Of a stretch of DNA of 64,000 nt, positions 22,195 through 33,288 are shown piece after piece; positions within the stretch are counted from its first letter, which is position 1; each line of letters begins with the position of its first letter. Both the position numbers and the translations under genes were made by a program. The DNA is from Piliocolobus tephrosceles (taxonomy: Eukaryota > Chordata > Mammalia > Primates > Cercopithecidae): the NCBI RefSeq assembly GCF_002776525.5, contig NC_045437.1:131350590-131414589 (forward strand), given 5' to 3'. The notes under the pieces are model-generated. The model was not told the DNA's origin. It searched no databases and saw nothing but the letters and a program-made list of their open reading frames with translations.

Positions 22195-23500
22195 GCTGTG
22201 CACTGGGGAAAGGGGAATGATCAGACCTTTCAGGGACTACTGGACACTGGCTCTGAGCTGACATTGATTTCAGAGGACCCAAAACATCATTATGGTCCTC
22301 CAGTTAAAGCAGGGGCTTATGGAGATAAGGTAATTAATGAAGTTTTAGCTCTGGTGTGACTTACGGTGGGCCCAGGGGGTCCCCAGACTCATCCGTGGTC
22401 ATTTTCCCAGTGCCAGAATGCACAATTGGCATAGACATACTTAGCAGCTCCCAGAATCCCTACATTGGCTCCCTGACTGGTAGGGTGAGGCCTATCATGG
22501 TGGAAAAGGCCAAATGGATCTGCCTCTACCTAGAAAAATAGTAAATCAAAAAACAGTATCACATCCCCAGAGGGACTGCAGAGATTAGTGCCACCATCAA
22601 GGACTTGAAAGATGCAGGGGTGGTGATTCCCACCACATCCCTGTTCAACTTTCCTATTTGGCCTGTGCAAAAGACAGATGGATCTTGGAGAATGAGAGTG
22701 GATTACTGTAGGCTTAACCAAGTGGGGACTCCAATTGCAGCTGCTGTACCAGATGTGGTTTCATTGCTTGAGCAAATTAACACATACCATTGTACCTGGT
22801 ATACAACCATGGATTCAACAAATGCCTTTTTCTCCATTCCTGTCCATAAGGCCCACCAGAAGCAGTTTGCCTTCAGCTTGCAAGGTCAGCAGTATACCTT
22901 CACTGTCCTGCCTCAGGGGTATATCAAGTCTCCAGTTTTGTGTTGTAATTTTGTTCACAGAGATCGTGATCACTTTTCTCTTCCACAAGATATCACACTG
23001 GTCTATTTTACTGAAGACATTATGCGGATTGGACCCAGTGAGTGAAAAGCAGCAAGCAAGGACTTATTGGTGAGACATTTGCGTGCCAGGAGATGGGAAA
23101 TAAATTCAGTTAAAATTCAGAGATCTTCTACATCAGCGAAATTTCCAGGGGTCCAGTGGTGTGGGGCTTATTGAGATATTCCTTCTAAGGTGAAGGATTA
23201 ATTACCTTATTTGGCCCCTCCTACAACCAAGAAAGAGGCACAACACCTAGTAGACCTATTTGGATTTTGGAGGCAACACATTCTTTATTTGGGTGTGTTA
23301 CTCCAGCCCATTTATCAAATGACTCAAAAGATTATCAGTTTTGAGTGGGGTCCAGAACAGGAGAATGCTCTGCAACAGGTCCAGGCTGCTGTGCAAGCTG
23401 CTCTGCCACTTGGGCCATATGACCCAGCAGATCCAATGGTGCTTGAGGTGTCAGTGGCAGATGGGATGCTGTTCAAAGCCTTCAGCCAGCCCCCATAGGT
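22195..23500 (+). pseudogene. ERVL-type protease and reverse-transcriptase remnant
   Basis: The protease active-site triplet Asp-Thr-Gly is intact at 22243-22251, but in a different frame from the RT. The RT runs from about 22605 with the fingers/palm region, then an in-frame stop at 23043-23045. The connection region resumes in the same frame at 23211-23498. At the position of the catalytic YXDD box (about 23004-23020) the copy reads F-T-E-D, so the Tyr and first catalytic Asp are lost. Confidence 0.8.
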
Positions 23501-23699
23501 GAATCACAGCAGAGGCCTCTAGGATTTTGGAGCAAGGTCCTGCCATCTTCTGCAGATAACTACACTCCTTCTGAGAGACAGCTCTTGGCTTGTTACTGGG
23601 CTTTGGTAGAAACTGAAGGTTTGATTATGGGTCATCAAGTCACCATGCAACCTGAGCTGCTTAGAAGGCACAAGTAAGTTACATAAGGAAATGGCTCAA

Positions 23700-23990
23700 A
23701 TGTCCATGGTCTCCACTCCTGCCACCCTGCCTTCTCTCCCCAAGCCTGCAGCGATGGCCTCATGGGGAATTCCCTATGATCAGTCTACACAGGAAGAGAA
23801 GACAAGGGCCTGGTTTACAGATGGTTCTGCACGATATGCAGGCACCACCCAAAAGTGGACAGCTGCAGCACTACAGCCCCTTTCTAGGACATCCCTGAAG
23901 GACAGAGGCAAAGGGAAATCCTCCCAGTGGGCAGACCTACCCTCAATGTGGGTGGGCACCATCCAATCATCTGCCAACTTTGCTAGAATA
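23700..23990 (+). pseudogene. ERVL-type RNase H remnant, 5' part
   Basis: The 'TDGS' block at about 23817-23828 carries the first catalytic Asp of RNase H. The frame then runs into LTR-derived sequence, so the C-terminal half of RNase H and the whole integrase are absent. Confidence 0.65.
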
Positions 23991-23994
23991 AAGC

Positions 23995-24372
23995 AGGCAG
24001 AAGGTGGTGGGAGAAGCCGACTTGCTAAGTTTTCCAGCTTTCATCTTTCTCCAGTACTGGATGCTTCCTGCCCTCGAACATCAGACTCCAAGTTCTTTGG
24101 CTCTTGGACTTACAATAGTGGTTTGCCAAGGGGCTCTTGAGGCTTTGGCCATAGACTGAAAGCTGCATTGTCGGCTTCCCTACTTTTGAGGTTTGGGGAC
24201 TCAGACTGATCCACTACTGACTTCCTTGCTCCTCAACTTGCAGATGGCCTGTCATGGGACTTTACCTGTGACTGTGTGAGTCAATTCTTCTTAATAAACT
24301 CCCTTTCACATAGACATATTTCCTATTAGTTTTGTTCCTCTAGAGAATCCCAGATGGCATTCTGTCATTCCC
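23995..24372 (+). mobile_element. MLT2-type LTR (3' LTR of the ERVL remnant)
   Basis: 'agactgaaagctgcattgtc', 'cttgctcctcaacttgcaga', 'tgtgagtcaattcttctta' with an 'aataaa' polyadenylation signal (24292-24297), and 'tagttttgttcctctagaga' match an MLT2 LTR end. Confidence 0.7.
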
Positions 24373-24469
24373 AGATTTTTCCAGGGTTTCTGCCATTGCC
24401 TCCCCATTTTCTCACCAACTACCTTCCAAGCACACATGCCATGGGTTTGACTTCTTTCTCATAGACACT

Positions 24470-24890
24470 TACTGATATTTTAGATTTCTGCATTATCTCC
24501 AGTTCTTTCTCTTCCTTTGGTCTTGGAAAATCTTGCCACAACTTTGTGTTGTCCAGATTCTTCTTAGGCCTCTGAGCATTTCTTCATTGTCTATTTTTTT
24601 TTTTTTTTGGATATTTGTTCCATCATCTGTCCATGAAATATTCAGCTTCTAGCATTCCATTTTTGGCCCACTATCTTTCTCAGTTTTTCCCAGGTTACCT
24701 CATCCACTCACAAGGATTTAACCACCACTTCTCTACTAATGACTCTTGAACCTACAGCTTTAGTCCAAAATCCATGTCCCATTGCTGTATATCTGTCTTT
24801 GATCTCCCACAAGCTAATAAAACTCAACTTGTCCTAAGCTCTATATATCTTCTGAAAATCTGTATTTTTCTCTTGCATTCTTTCTTTTCA
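24470..24890 (+). mobile_element. Probable L2 LINE fragment
   Basis: 'ccacttctctactaatgact...', 'agctaataaaactcaacttgtcc' and neighbouring blocks fit the L2 ORF2 3' region. Low sequence identity. Confidence 0.45.
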
Positions 24891-25199
24891 GTGGTGGGTA
24901 TAATTACAAACTGCTCGGTTATTAAGGAAAAATGTTCAGTGCTTTGAGGATGTTTAGTAGAGGCACTCTCTGTCTAGGATCAGGAGTGGGGATGCGAGGA
25001 AAGCTTCTCTCACTTAGATATTATTGAGGCTGGCATCTTCAGATCTGCACAGCTCAGGAGTCTGACTGCATCACTTTCTTGCCCCAGACCTTCAGGAAAA
25101 ACATGCAGTGGTGCACCCAGCGGGTAGCCATCTTGATACAGAGGAGTGTGTTATCATTGTTTAGAATCGTTGGCAATATAGTCAGTTTTATTATTGTTT

Positions 25200-25720
25200 T
25201 CTAATACTCAACAGACAGTCTACCCCCTTTTGTCTGCACCCAGCATGGTTCACTCACATTGCCCTACTCCTTGGTACTCCACTGAAAACTTGAAGGCCTC
25301 CACCCTCCTCTCCTTATCCCCATCTGCCCTTCAGCCAAGGCCAGATCACTCTGTTGTTCCTCATTTCTGTGTCTTTTCTCATGCTCTTCCCTCTGCCTGG
25401 AATTCCTTCTACTCCATACACACACTGTATCTGGTTTACCCCTACTCTTTAAGATTCGACTTAAATATCGCTTCCCCCAGGAAGCTGTCCCTGCTCACCC
25501 AAGGCTGAGTCACGTGCCCTTCCTTGGACTTCCATGGTATCTTCTAAATACTAAATTTCTACATTGGCCACATTGTACTCTAATCCGTTCATGACTTTGT
25601 CTCTCTCAATTACTGTGTGCCAAATGAAGTAGTCTTTTTCACTTTTTTATTCACTGAGATCTGAGGAAACACTACATTATTCATTTTCATATCTCCGGGA
25701 TCTAGGGAAATACTTGTCAC
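25200..25720 (+). mobile_element. L2 LINE 3' end
   Basis: 'ctcatgctcttccctctgcctggaattcc', 'aagattcgacttaaatatcgcttcc', 'ctttgtctctctcaattac' and 'gatctagggaaatacttgtc' lie in the canonical L2 3' order. The 104-codon ORF at 25194-25508 is a relic of L2. Confidence 0.8.
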
Positions 25721-26789
25721 AATATTGATGAGAAAGGTGTTTACATCATGTTGTGACACAAGCTTTAAATTCTGCAGAACACTAATTTTCATGGGAAAAA
25801 TAATATTTCGAGCATGCCCTTATGGTCTCCCTCCACTTGCTTTCCTGGTACCCTTTAGAAACCTTTATGTGAACCTTCCACGTATATATGGAAGGCTCAG
25901 GTCGGTCTTCAACACCACTGCCTTGATTCTACAAATTTACGAAGTGGAAGACATTTTTCAGTTTTAAAGCATGCTCTTCTCCAGCTCTCTGCAGAGCTTC
26001 CATTTTTGCAAGACAGTGACTGAGAGTCTGATATTCCATTATTATTCTATTCATTTAACTGCACCAGTAAATAGTGATAGAATTCAGAACTCAGAGCTAC
26101 CACAACATAAAAATTTTTAAAAGCACTTGAAATCCCTGACAGCAGAAGCAGGAACATTTAAAATACAGAGGACAGGGAACCAAATTGTGAAATGTTCTCT
26201 CTATAATCTTCATCAAAGAGATGTGCTTTGAAATGATTCCTATTCCAGGGAAGAAAATACGATCTGCTTCTCTCTTCCCATGACCACCATTTACAAAGCA
26301 CCACCAAGTTTTACAGATATTTTCTTCCCAGTGTCTCTCGTAACCATTCCTTTCTTAAGGTTTCATAAGAACCATATGAATGTTCTTTGACATCATATAT
26401 TATATGCAATGATTCTTTAAATAGTGTTCTAGTGTTGAGATCGCAAAAAGTGCTGGAAGCACTGGTGTGCTGGTAAATGTTTCACAGTCAGCTCTCTGGG
26501 GAAAGAAGCTCTGTTGGTAGTATTTACCAATCTCCATGGTATAAATATTCCCACCAAGGCAGATTTCAAGCTATCAACTTGATGTCACTGAATGAGGAGT
26601 TGGGGAAAGGTGGACCCCATCATCTGTACTGAACCAATACAAGCTGCTGTATATCAGCTCTAGCACATTTCTGGATGGACAATTTTTCTCAAGCACCATT
26701 TAAGACAGGCTATTCTCAGATTCAGAAATCTACCCAGACTTCTACTGTCTACCATGAAAACAGAAAAAAAACAGTCTGTCCACTTTTCC
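25721..26789. other. Intergenic DNA, no gene seen
   Basis: No repeat or exon that I can support. Confidence 0.5.
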
Positions 26790-27440
26790 CTATCACCACA
26801 AATACTCTGTTGGGCTACTTGATTGGAGTCTGCATTAGCTGGTTAAATGATCTCCCTGGTTCCACTCTTACCTCTACAGTTCTTCTCCCTACAGCAATCA
26901 GAGTAATTGTTTAACACCAATTTGATTGTGTTACCTGCCCGGAGGCAATATTGCACCACACCAGGAACTATGCCACTGGTGCAACATGAAGTTGTGCAAT
27001 ACCCAGGCTATTCAACCATACTCAGCACCCCGACCTCTGCTTAACATCCTCAGAGGTTTTCCATTACATTTAGGGATTTGTATAATATTTGTGTTTATAT
27101 AACATATGGTTTAACCTGGTCTCCAAAGGCCTGCATGATCTGACTGCAACTTCCTCTCCTGTCCCATCCATGCCGCTCTCCCTCTGACTCACTTGGTTCC
27201 AGCTTCTCTGAACCTCCCAACTTCCTTCAATTCCTCTGCCATACCAAGCTCTCTCTAGGATCCCACCTGGACCGCTCTTCTTTTTCATCTTCCTCTGGTT
27301 AAACTTTCTTTCTGAATTCTCTGCTCACGAGGCAGTCTCCAGAGAGATCTTTGAACCCCTGATGTAAATTAAGCCCCCTCAATTAGTCTCTTTCATGGCA
27401 CATTATTTTCTCACTTCTCAGCATTATAGTGGGTACTGTC
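26790..27440 (+). mobile_element. L2 LINE fragment with an internal gap
   Basis: 'gctggttaaatgatctccctgg', 'gcaatcagagtaattgt', 'ttgattgtgttacctgcc', then 'ctgcatgatctgactgcaac' and 'cctggaccgctcttc' follow L2 ORF2/3'-UTR order. About 130 bp of non-L2 sequence near 26945-27055 separates the two parts. Confidence 0.7.
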
Positions 27441-27848
27441 ATTATGAGTGTTTTGGTGTCAATGATGGCAGGCTTTTTTTTTTTTTTTTAAATTTTCACT
27501 GGGGATGTAGAACCTCCAAATTTACTGTGAGGGGCACAGCCACTGCCCCACAAAGGTGACAAGATGTGCTTGCTGTTTGCATCTGTTTAAATCATCACTA
27601 TAAGAAAGTGATTCTTGGGTTTAGGTATGAGTGATGGCAGTTTTTATGACCAGAAAAGATGATTTATGATGAGTTTGGTTTTTAGATATTAATATTCCAT
27701 TTAAGGTTATAAGATCAAAAAACTATTTGTCCTTAAGCTTTAAAATTCAAAATAAAAATCACATTGTTCTATTAATGAATACATAAGACTTTAACAGTCA
27801 CTTTTCAGGGGGACTTTGATTAATGTGCAAGCCCATTTACAAACTTAA

Positions 27849-28159
27849 TTTTATTTTTTATTTTTTATTTTTTTTGAGACAGAGTCTCGCTCTGTTGCCC
27901 AGGCTGGAGTGCAGTGGCATGACCTCAGCTCACTGCAAATGCAACCTCTGCCTCCAGAGTTCAAACAGTTCTTCTGCCTCAGCTGCCCAAGTAGCTGGGA
28001 CTACAGGCACGCACCACCACCCGACTAATTTTTGTGTTTTTAGTTGATATGGGGTTTCACCATATTGGCCAGGCTGGTCTTGAACTCCTGACCTTGTGTT
28101 CCACCCACCTTGGCCTTCCAAAGTACGGGGATTACAGGCATGAGCCACCATGCCCGGCC
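27849..28159 (-). mobile_element. Alu, antisense
   Basis: T-rich tail then a complete reverse-complement Alu ending 'ccaccatgcccggcc'. Confidence 0.95.
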
Positions 28160-29238
28160 AATTTTAATTCTTAAACATTCAAAAATTACATTCATACATT
28201 TAATATACTTGTTTTCATTTTAAGTCATTCAACTGTGTAACAAAAATAATTTAAGTAACTCTAACAGATGAAACATAAATTTGTGAATATTAGGTTCTTC
28301 TGAATGTTCCAATAATATCTTTAAATTTAGTAAAGTTTTCTTATACATTGAACTTAAAGTGAGAAGTTAATTATTCAATTAAATATTATATATTAAATCA
28401 TAAAGCAATTCTGTTTGATTTGCTCATCTGCTATTAATAAATTCTCCAAATCTTACATATATTCTAAATAGCAAGTGCACAAGGTATTTCTCAACTTACC
28501 ATGAATATATGAATACAATGGGTTTGGCTTAATCAGTTTTCATAATTCACTCTTTTATTTTCAATTACAGATCCTCCTAGAATTAAAATGGGCAGATGAA
28601 GCAGATAGTTATACCACACCAAACATTTGGTGTTATTTTTCAGGAGGAGGTCACTGAGGATACAAATTGACCCTGGATTTGGCTGGGACTCAGGGTTTTG
28701 TGTTCTCCCAACATACTGAGGCCCAGTTATGAGGCCTAGTTATAGGAATTTCATAGCCAGAAAGGGTCCCATGTTCACATCCCTAATTCTAGTGAAATCT
28801 GGGTCTGTAACCCCTCTCCTAGGTTCTTTCACTTTGAGATTGGATTGATTTACTCTTTGAATGGCTTTATTCTATTCTAAATTTTCTTATTCTTCCAAGC
28901 AGGCCAAGCTCAGCTCTTACTGATATTTAAAAAGAATCCAGTTGGGATTCTACAAATCTCTTTGTAGTTTTGTATAGCTCTATTTACAATGGTAAGATCA
29001 GTCTTAATGACAGGAATGGATCTCAATCTACAAACACAGGTCTGCAAAAATTCTTATTTTCTAAACATGTGACTCACCATTAATTTAATTAATTACTTTT
29101 TCTAGGTAAACACAAGGCATGGGATTGTTACTTGCTACAAGGCAGGACCTACAGGAAAGGGCTGGCAGGGACTCATGGTGTTAAGGTTCCAGGGCCAAGT
29201 TACCCACCCCATTGGAATTTCTTGTTCTGGGGGCTCAC
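28160..29238. other. Intergenic DNA left of the candidate exon
   Basis: AT-rich to 28.55 kb, then more mixed. If the segment at 29239-29363 is an exon, its next exon should lie to the left of it on the minus strand. I cannot pick one out by eye. Confidence 0.4.
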
Positions 29239-29363
29239 CTTCTGGGATCTAGGGGAGTTGGAGCAGCAGCTGCAGCAACAGTGGATGATAATGAGCAACA
29301 GCAAGAACAACACGGTGCTGACGAAGGTGAGGAAGATAATGTAGGCAGCAGTGTCCACTTGGA
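29239..29363 (-). CDS. Candidate internal exon encoding a membrane helix and Cys cluster
   Basis: Read on the minus strand, a 'ctttcag' acceptor (29364-29370) is followed by 125 nt and a strong 'gtgagc' donor starting at 29238. In one frame the segment encodes 41 residues: a short polar start (Q-V-D-T-A-A), about 20 hydrophobic residues (Y-I-I-F... through L-L-L-L-I-I-I), then H-C-C-C-S-C-C and a basic/Ser tail ending S-Q-K. This fits one transmembrane helix with a juxtamembrane cysteine cluster of the kind often palmitoylated. The frame has no ATG and is stopped upstream of the acceptor, so an earlier coding exon would be required. I do not recognise a known protein. It could be a fortuitous ORF. 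Confidence 0.35.
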
Positions 29364-29554
29364 CTGAAAGGGCTGATCCCTGTCAGCTGTTGGTCTCCCC
29401 ACACTTCCAGAACCATTACCCCCAGCTCCTCCATGAACAACAGACCCATTTTAGCAGAAGCACCCTGGTGCCACCTCTTAAAAATATACTAGACAAGCAC
29501 CATGAAACACATGGGCACTTAGCCATTGTTGACTTTGTGAACAAAAGAAAGAGA

Positions 29555-29843
29555 GGTTGGGTGCGGTGACTCATGCCTGTAATCCCAGCACTTTGGGAGG
29601 CCTAGGCAGGCAGATCACGAGGTCAGCAGATGGAGATTGTCCTGGCCAACATGGTGAAACCTCATCTCTACTAAAATACAAAAAATTAGCCAGGCGTGGT
29701 GGCATGCGCCTGTAGTCCCAGCTACTGGGCAGGCTGAGGCAGGGGAATCGCTTGAACCTGGGAGGTGAAGGTTGCTGTGAGCCAAGATCATGCCATCGCA
29801 CTCCAGCCTGGGTGACAGGGCGAGACTCTATCTCAATAAAAAA
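29555..29843 (+). mobile_element. Alu (S type)
   Basis: Complete dimer ending 'gggcgagactctatctcaat' plus A7. Its tail leads into the purine tract. Confidence 0.95.
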
Positions 29844-29844
29844 A

Positions 29845-30020
29845 CGGAAGGAAGGAAGGAAGGAGAAAGAGAAAGAAAGAAGAAAAAGAAAAGGAAAGAA
29901 GGAAGGAAGGAGAAAGAAAGAAAAGAAAAGGAAGGAAGGAAAGAAGGAAAGAGAGAAAGGAGAGAAGAAGCAAGGGAGGGAGAGAGGAAAGAAGGGAGAG
30001 AGGGAGGGAAAGGAAGAGTA
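29845..30020. repeat. Homopurine (GGAA/GAAA/GGGA)n tract, about 175 bp
   Basis: Almost pure A/G on the plus strand, with one C at about 29972. It grew from an Alu tail. It gives Lys/Glu/Arg-rich shadow ORFs in two frames, which I do not count as genes. Confidence 0.97.
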
Positions 30021-30288
30021 GGCTTTAATTTATAATTTGAACCCTTATTCAACAGGAATTGAAAATGATAGAGTCAGTACTCATCCTTCCCTTTCCTCCT
30101 GAGATTTCATCTGGGTTCCAGGTGAACCCAGTGACATCAAGTTGGACAGCTTGAGACTTGCGTTGGGTGGAGTAGTTACACAGGGAACAAGGGTTTCTAA
30201 ACCTTTAGAATTTCCTAATAGAACTGTCTTTTGTAATTCATAGCATGCCTCTTTGAATCATACCTGACCACATGCTAATGAGAGAATT

Positions 30289-30583
30289 CTTTTTTTTTTT
30301 TTTTTTTGAGACGGAGTCTCGCTCTGTTGCCCAGGCTGGAGTGCAGTGGCCGGATCTCAGCTCACTGCAAGCTCCGCCTCCCACATTTACGCCATTCTCC
30401 TGCCTCAGCCTCCTGAGTAGCTGGGACTACAGGCACCAGCCACCTCACCTGGCTAGCTTTTTGTATTTTTTAGTAGAGACGGGGTTTCACCATGTTAGCC
30501 AGGATGGTCTCGAACTCCTGACCTCGTGATCCACCCGTCTCAGCCTCCCAAAGTGCTGGGATTACAGGCTTGAACCACCGTGC
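30289..30583 (-). mobile_element. Young AluY of the Old World monkey (YR) type, antisense
   Basis: Complete, CpG-rich. It has variants that I associate with cercopithecid AluY subfamilies: 'ggccggatctcagctcac', 'gccacctcacctggctagc', 'cccgtctcagcctccc' and 'aggcttgaaccacc'. A short direct repeat 'aattctt' flanks it. Confidence 0.9.
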
Positions 30584-30609
30584 AATTCTTAACCTCTAGA
30601 GATATTCAG

Positions 30610-31345
30610 GATAGAGCTGATTACCAGGCGACTTTCAGTCCCATCCCCTAACCCCTAACTGTGGGGAGGGGAAGAGGGGCTGGAGATTGAGTTCAGTCAT
30701 CAATGGCCAATCAATCACACCTACGTAATGAAACTTCAGTAAAATCTCTTGAACAACAAGGTTTAGGGATCTTCTGAGTTTGTGAACATATTGACGTGCT
30801 GGGCAGGTGGATGCCCAGAGAGGGCACGGGCGCTCTGTCCACCTTCCTTGCCCTATGCAGCTCTTCCATTTGGCTGTTTCTGAATCGTATTCTTTATAAT
30901 AAAACTGTAGTGGTTGTGTCCTGTGGGTCTTTCTAGCGAATTATCAAACCTGGTGGAGGGTGGGGAGTGAGATGGTTTGGCTGTGTCCTCACCCAAATCT
31001 CATCTTGAATTGCTGTGTATTGTGGGAGGATCCTGGTGGGAGGTAATTGAATCAGGGGCTCAATTCTTTTCCATGCTGTTCTTTATCAGCATGATATGTC
31101 TTTATCAGTAGCGTGAAAATGAACTAATACAGGGAGGGTCATGGGAATCCCCAAATTTGTAGTTGATTGAGCAAAGGTTCAGTTAGCTTGGAGCCCCGTA
31201 TCTGGCCAACATGTGAAGTGGAGGCAGTGTTATGCAACTGAGCCCATAACTTGGGGGTCTGCACTGACTCCAGGTTTTTGGTGTCAGAGTTGAGTTGAAT
31301 TATTGGACACCCAGTTGGTATCAAAGAATTGGAGAATTAGTGGTC
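30610..31345 (+). mobile_element. Solitary LTR of unnamed family, split by a MaLR LTR
   Basis: LTR-like layout: 'tttataataaaactgtag' (TATA/poly-A region), 'tcctgtgggtctttctagcgaattatc', then, after the insertion, 'tcatgggaatccccaaattt', 'gaagtggaggcagtgttatg', 'ggggtctgcactgactccagg' and 'ggacacccagttggtatc'. I recognise this as an endogenous retroviral LTR but cannot name the family. Confidence 0.6.
30968..31131 (+). mobile_element. MST/THE1 MaLR LTR with internal deletion
   Basis: Starts 'tgagatggtttggctgtgtc' and ends 'gaactaataca' (TG...CA). It is flanked by a perfect 5-bp target duplication 'gggag' (30963-30967 and 31132-31136). At 164 bp it is under half the usual length, the middle being deleted. 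It sits inside another LTR. Confidence 0.92.
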
Positions 31346-32040
31346 CTTGGAAAATGACAGATTTGCTGTCAGAAAAACAATGCTGTACTGTGTGCCTAGA
31401 GATCACTCTGCTCTTCTACACCAAAGAGAAGCACAGGCGGAATCTGTGAGGTTTCAAAGTCCAAGTGCAAAGGCATCTACAAAGCCATTTCTACTCAATG
31501 TTGGCCAACTTGCTGGGCTGGGCCTGGAGAGTGTGAGCACCAGTCTCCTCTGCTCTTATGATGTCCAAACTAATCTTGAATTTGTCATCCCCTGGAGCTT
31601 GGCCTGGGCAATTACATAGGGTGGAGGCTCCATTTTGCAAAGACCCAACACCACCTAAATTCTAATCACTTCCCTCTGACTCTCCTCCATCCTCGGGAAA
31701 AGTTTCCAGTCTCTGGGCCAGAATAGCCTTGCTCTGATTCATTGAGTATCTTCTCAAATCACTATTCATGACAGAAGTTACAGTCTATGCCTACTGAGAA
31801 CTTGGATTTTGGAACTCAAGAGCTAGGACAAGGTTTTTGTTAGTTATACATTGGATTCTGCAATTCATCTATCTTCTGCTTCATACATGCAGAAAACTGA
31901 GCTGATTGAATGGGTAAGAGCCAAAGGAGAACAAGTAATGCTGGGGACAAAACACACAATGAATAATTTTCCAAAATATTAACTCAGCACACACTTTGAC
32001 CATTTGTATTAATGTTTATGGAATAGTATTTGATGTCAGT
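31346..32040. other. Intergenic DNA, no gene seen
   Basis: No supported feature. Short ORFs lack context. Confidence 0.45.
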
Positions 32041-32044
32041 TTTT

Positions 32045-32165
32045 CCACTAGACTGTAAATACCACGAGGACAGGGATTACATCTTGCTTGTTCATTATTG
32101 TACAGAAAGTACCTAGAACAATACCTGCATCCAAAAGAAAATCAATAAAGATTTGTTGAAGTCAT
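32045..32165 (+). mobile_element. L2 LINE 3' end fragment
   Basis: 'agactgtaaataccacgagg', 'acagggattacatcttg' and 'caataaagatttgttgaa' are the L2 3' terminus. Confidence 0.8.
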
Positions 32166-32621
32166 TAATGAATTTTAACTCCTTAGATATTCAATATCTA
32201 AGTGATGACTCCCTGCTCTGATAAGCAAGCTAATTTTATTCCTGTAGTCACCAACTTTCTATATCACCTGAATTAATACAGTTGTCAGCTTCTATCTGTC
32301 ACTTATTCAAGACCAGGTCATTTCTTTGAGTATATTGTTTTCTTTGCTACAATGTCCTTTCTCCACTATAATAAAACATCTTCCCCTCTTTCAAACTATG
32401 CCTTAAAACTGATCTACAACCTTCCATGATTGACCTCACTTGTCTGTACACTCAGCTTCATTCATTCATCCCTTTAAAAATACATATTAAGTAATTAGTC
32501 TGTATTGGACACCATTGTAGGCACTGGGGATACAAATGTAAATGAAAAGCTCTCTGTCCAAACAAATAGAACATAAATGAGGTATTTTTAAATAGTGATA
32601 AAAGCTATTAAAATACAAACA

Positions 32622-32920
32622 GGCCGGGCGCAGCAGCTCATGCCTATAATCCCAGCACTTTGGGAGGTCGAGGTGGGTGGACCACTTGAGGACAGGAGTT
32701 CGAGACCAGCTTGGCCAACATGGCAAAACCCATCTCTACTAAAAATACAAAAATTAGTTGAGCATGGTGGCAGGTGCCTGTAATCCCAGCTGCTCGGGTG
32801 GCTGGGGCAGGAGAATTGCTTGAACCCGGGAGGTAGAGGTTGCAGTGAGCAGAGATCATGGCATTGCACTCCAGGCTGGGTGACAGAGCGAGACCCAGTC
32901 TCAGAGGAAAAACAAAAAAC
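32622..32920 (+). mobile_element. Alu
   Basis: Complete dimer starting 'ggccgggcgcagcagctc', CpG-containing, ending in 'cagaggaaaaac'. Confidence 0.95.
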
Positions 32921-32989
32921 ATAGGGCAGTGTGTGACAGAAAGTGATCAGGGGACAACAGAACAACATTAGTGATTGAGGAAAGTCCTA

Positions 32990-33288
32990 AGCTGGGTGCC
33001 ATGGCTCACGCCTGTAATCCCAGCACTTTGGGAGGCTGAGTTGGCCATATCACCTGAGGTCAGGAGTTCAAGACCAGCCTGGACAACATGGTGAAACCCT
33101 GCCTGTTCTAAAAATACAAAAATTAGCCAGGAGTGGTGGGATACACCTGTAATCCCAGCTACTTGGTTGGTTGAGGCAGGAGAATCCTTGAACCCAGTAA
33201 GCAGAGGTTGCAGTGAGCCGAGATGGTGCCACTGCACTCCAGTCTGGGTGACAGAGTGAGACCCTGTCTTGAAAGAAAAAAAAAAAAA
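32990..33288 (+). mobile_element. Alu
   Basis: Complete dimer. Target duplication of about 17 bp: 'tgattgaggaaagtcct' before it and 'tgattcagaaaagtcct' after it. Confidence 0.96.

Larger units (their letters stand above)
20186..24372 (+). mobile_element. Endogenous retrovirus remnant, class III (ERVL type), no 5' LTR
   Basis: Order on the plus strand is gag-like, protease-like, reverse transcriptase, RNase H, then a 3' LTR of MLT2 type. Integrase and everything after RNase H are deleted, and no env is seen. The 5' LTR is missing; the left edge abuts a truncated Alu. An Alu (21161-21468) is inserted in the gag part. All frames carry stops or shifts, so the copy cannot make functional proteins. 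ERVL is an old retroviral group without env. Confidence 0.85.

Noticed and set aside
29752..30035. Lys/Glu/Arg-rich ORFs resembling coiled-coil proteins
   Set aside because: Direct translation of a simple purine repeat grown from an Alu tail.
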